From positions 372,001 to 436,000 of the forward strand of contig NZ_JAGVRK010000001.1 of assembly GCF_018283675.1 (NCBI RefSeq): 64,000 bases of DNA, read 5' to 3'. The notes beneath the pieces are model-generated. The model was not told where the DNA came from. It did no database searches and worked only from the letters and a program-made list of their open reading frames with translations. The stretch is from Metabacillus flavus. Lineage in GTDB: Bacteria > Bacillota > Bacilli > Bacillales > Bacillaceae. Below, one piece after another: positions 63,496-64,000 of this stretch (position 1 is the first letter of the stretch; the number at the start of each line of letters is the position of its first letter). Made by a program: the position numbers and the translations under genes.

Positions 63496-64000
63496 CTATC
63501 GTTTAATATCAGTCTCAGAATATAAATAGCCTCTTTCGTTAAAGGTAAAGCTCTTAAAACGATATTTACAATATAAAATAATAAGCTGCTCTGGAAGAAC
63601 ATAAATGATGGCATATGAAATAGAACTAAATAAAACAATAATAGATATTGTCTCTATGTCAGCAAAGCCAAATACTTTAACCGCTTGCTGAATGATATAA
63701 ATTAAAGCTATGCTTCCTGTGACTATAATTGGCAAGTGGAAGCCTTTTTCTCCCCTTCTCTTATCAGAGGCAGAATCCCTTTTATAATGCCCCCGATATA
63801 ATAAAAGAAAATATCTTATAAAAGTACTAACAAGTATCAATGCTCCGAAAAACATGGAAATGATCGTAAAAGATATAAGCGTATTTTCATTTATTCCTTC
63901 TTTTTCACCAAGAAGAAACAAGGCCATTAGAAAAAAAGAAGCTCCAAGATTTTGGGTGGTCAGTATACTCATCAAATATTGAATTCTTTCCCCTTTCTTA
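63496..64000 (-). CDS. Third paralogue of the immunity-like membrane protein (partial, runs off the right edge)
   Basis: The frame is open to the window edge (KKGERIQYLMSILTTQNLGAS) and so lacks its N-terminus here. It is the closest to the 59133-59900 protein: both have TTQN(L/F)G-SFFL-ALFL(L/I)GE, RGHYK, YVLPEQLIILYCKYRFKSF and FNERGYLYSET (only the landmarks are listed). Stop at 63496-63498, 15 bases before the start of the next copy. Probably part of an immunity gene cluster belonging to a further toxin outside the window. Confidence 0.72.
   Translation of the reverse strand, partial: KKGERIQYLMSILTTQNLGASFFLMALFLLGEKEGINENTLISFTIISMFFGALILVSTFIRYFLLLYRGHYKRDSASDKRRGEKGFHLPIIVTGSIALIYIIQQAVKVFGFADIETISIIVLFSSISYAIIYVLPEQLIILYCKYRFKSFTFNERGYLYSETDIKR

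Overview
The window looks like a chromosomal segment of a Bacillaceae bacterium close to Bacillus/Metabacillus. The evidence is moderate GC, strong AGGAGG-type ribosome binding sites, frequent TTG/GTG starts, and a backbone whose gene order matches the yerA-to-yefA interval of Bacillus subtilis as I remember it: yerA, yerC, pcrB, pcrA, ligA, camS, a PutP/OpuE proline transporter, gatCAB, a TetR gene at the yerO position, dgkB and rlmCD. The core genes are full length, and several of their start codons can be corrected from ribosome binding sites. No tRNA, rRNA, transposase or phage gene was seen.

Layout. 0.1-3.5 kb: a soluble PAS/chemoreceptor-type protein, a tiny membrane peptide, a DUF2892 protein and the adenine-deaminase-like YerA with a probable CcpA site. 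3.6-10.3 kb: yerC and the pcrB-pcrA-ligA-camS run (lipid, helicase, NAD-dependent ligase, lipoprotein). 10.9-14.1 kb: P5C dehydrogenase converging on a proline/Na+ symporter. 14.7-19.3 kb: a giant secreted phosphodiesterase/metallophosphatase behind a possible Pho box. 19.8-23.1 kb: gatCAB. 23.2-43.6 kb: accessory genes mixed with transporters and regulators (a PIN-type toxin pair, an ECF-like sigma factor with its DUF4179 partner, an ABC exporter, permeases, CorA, a TetR/exporter pair, dgkB). 43.8-45.2 kb: rlmCD.

Downstream of rlmCD (45.3-64 kb) lies an accessory island: a broken S51 peptidase, a NUDIX gene, a PLD/DEAD/DUF3427 helicase interrupted by one in-frame amber codon, two LXG polymorphic-toxin modules with glycine-zipper C-termini, a MarR/aldo-keto reductase pair with two perfect operators, a BrnT/BrnA pair with a frameshifted toxin, SEC-C proteins and a cluster of related putative immunity membrane genes that runs off the right edge.

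Three structures are not explained by genes. (1) Two arrays of six 11-mers of the CTTATGATGAA type, repeated every 20-21 bp in the same orientation, flank the second LXG module. (2) A dispersed intergenic element of about 127 bp occurs as tandem pairs in three intergenic gaps; its ends differ between sites but stay self-complementary within each site. (3) Eight accessory genes are disrupted by small lesions, while no backbone gene is visibly damaged.
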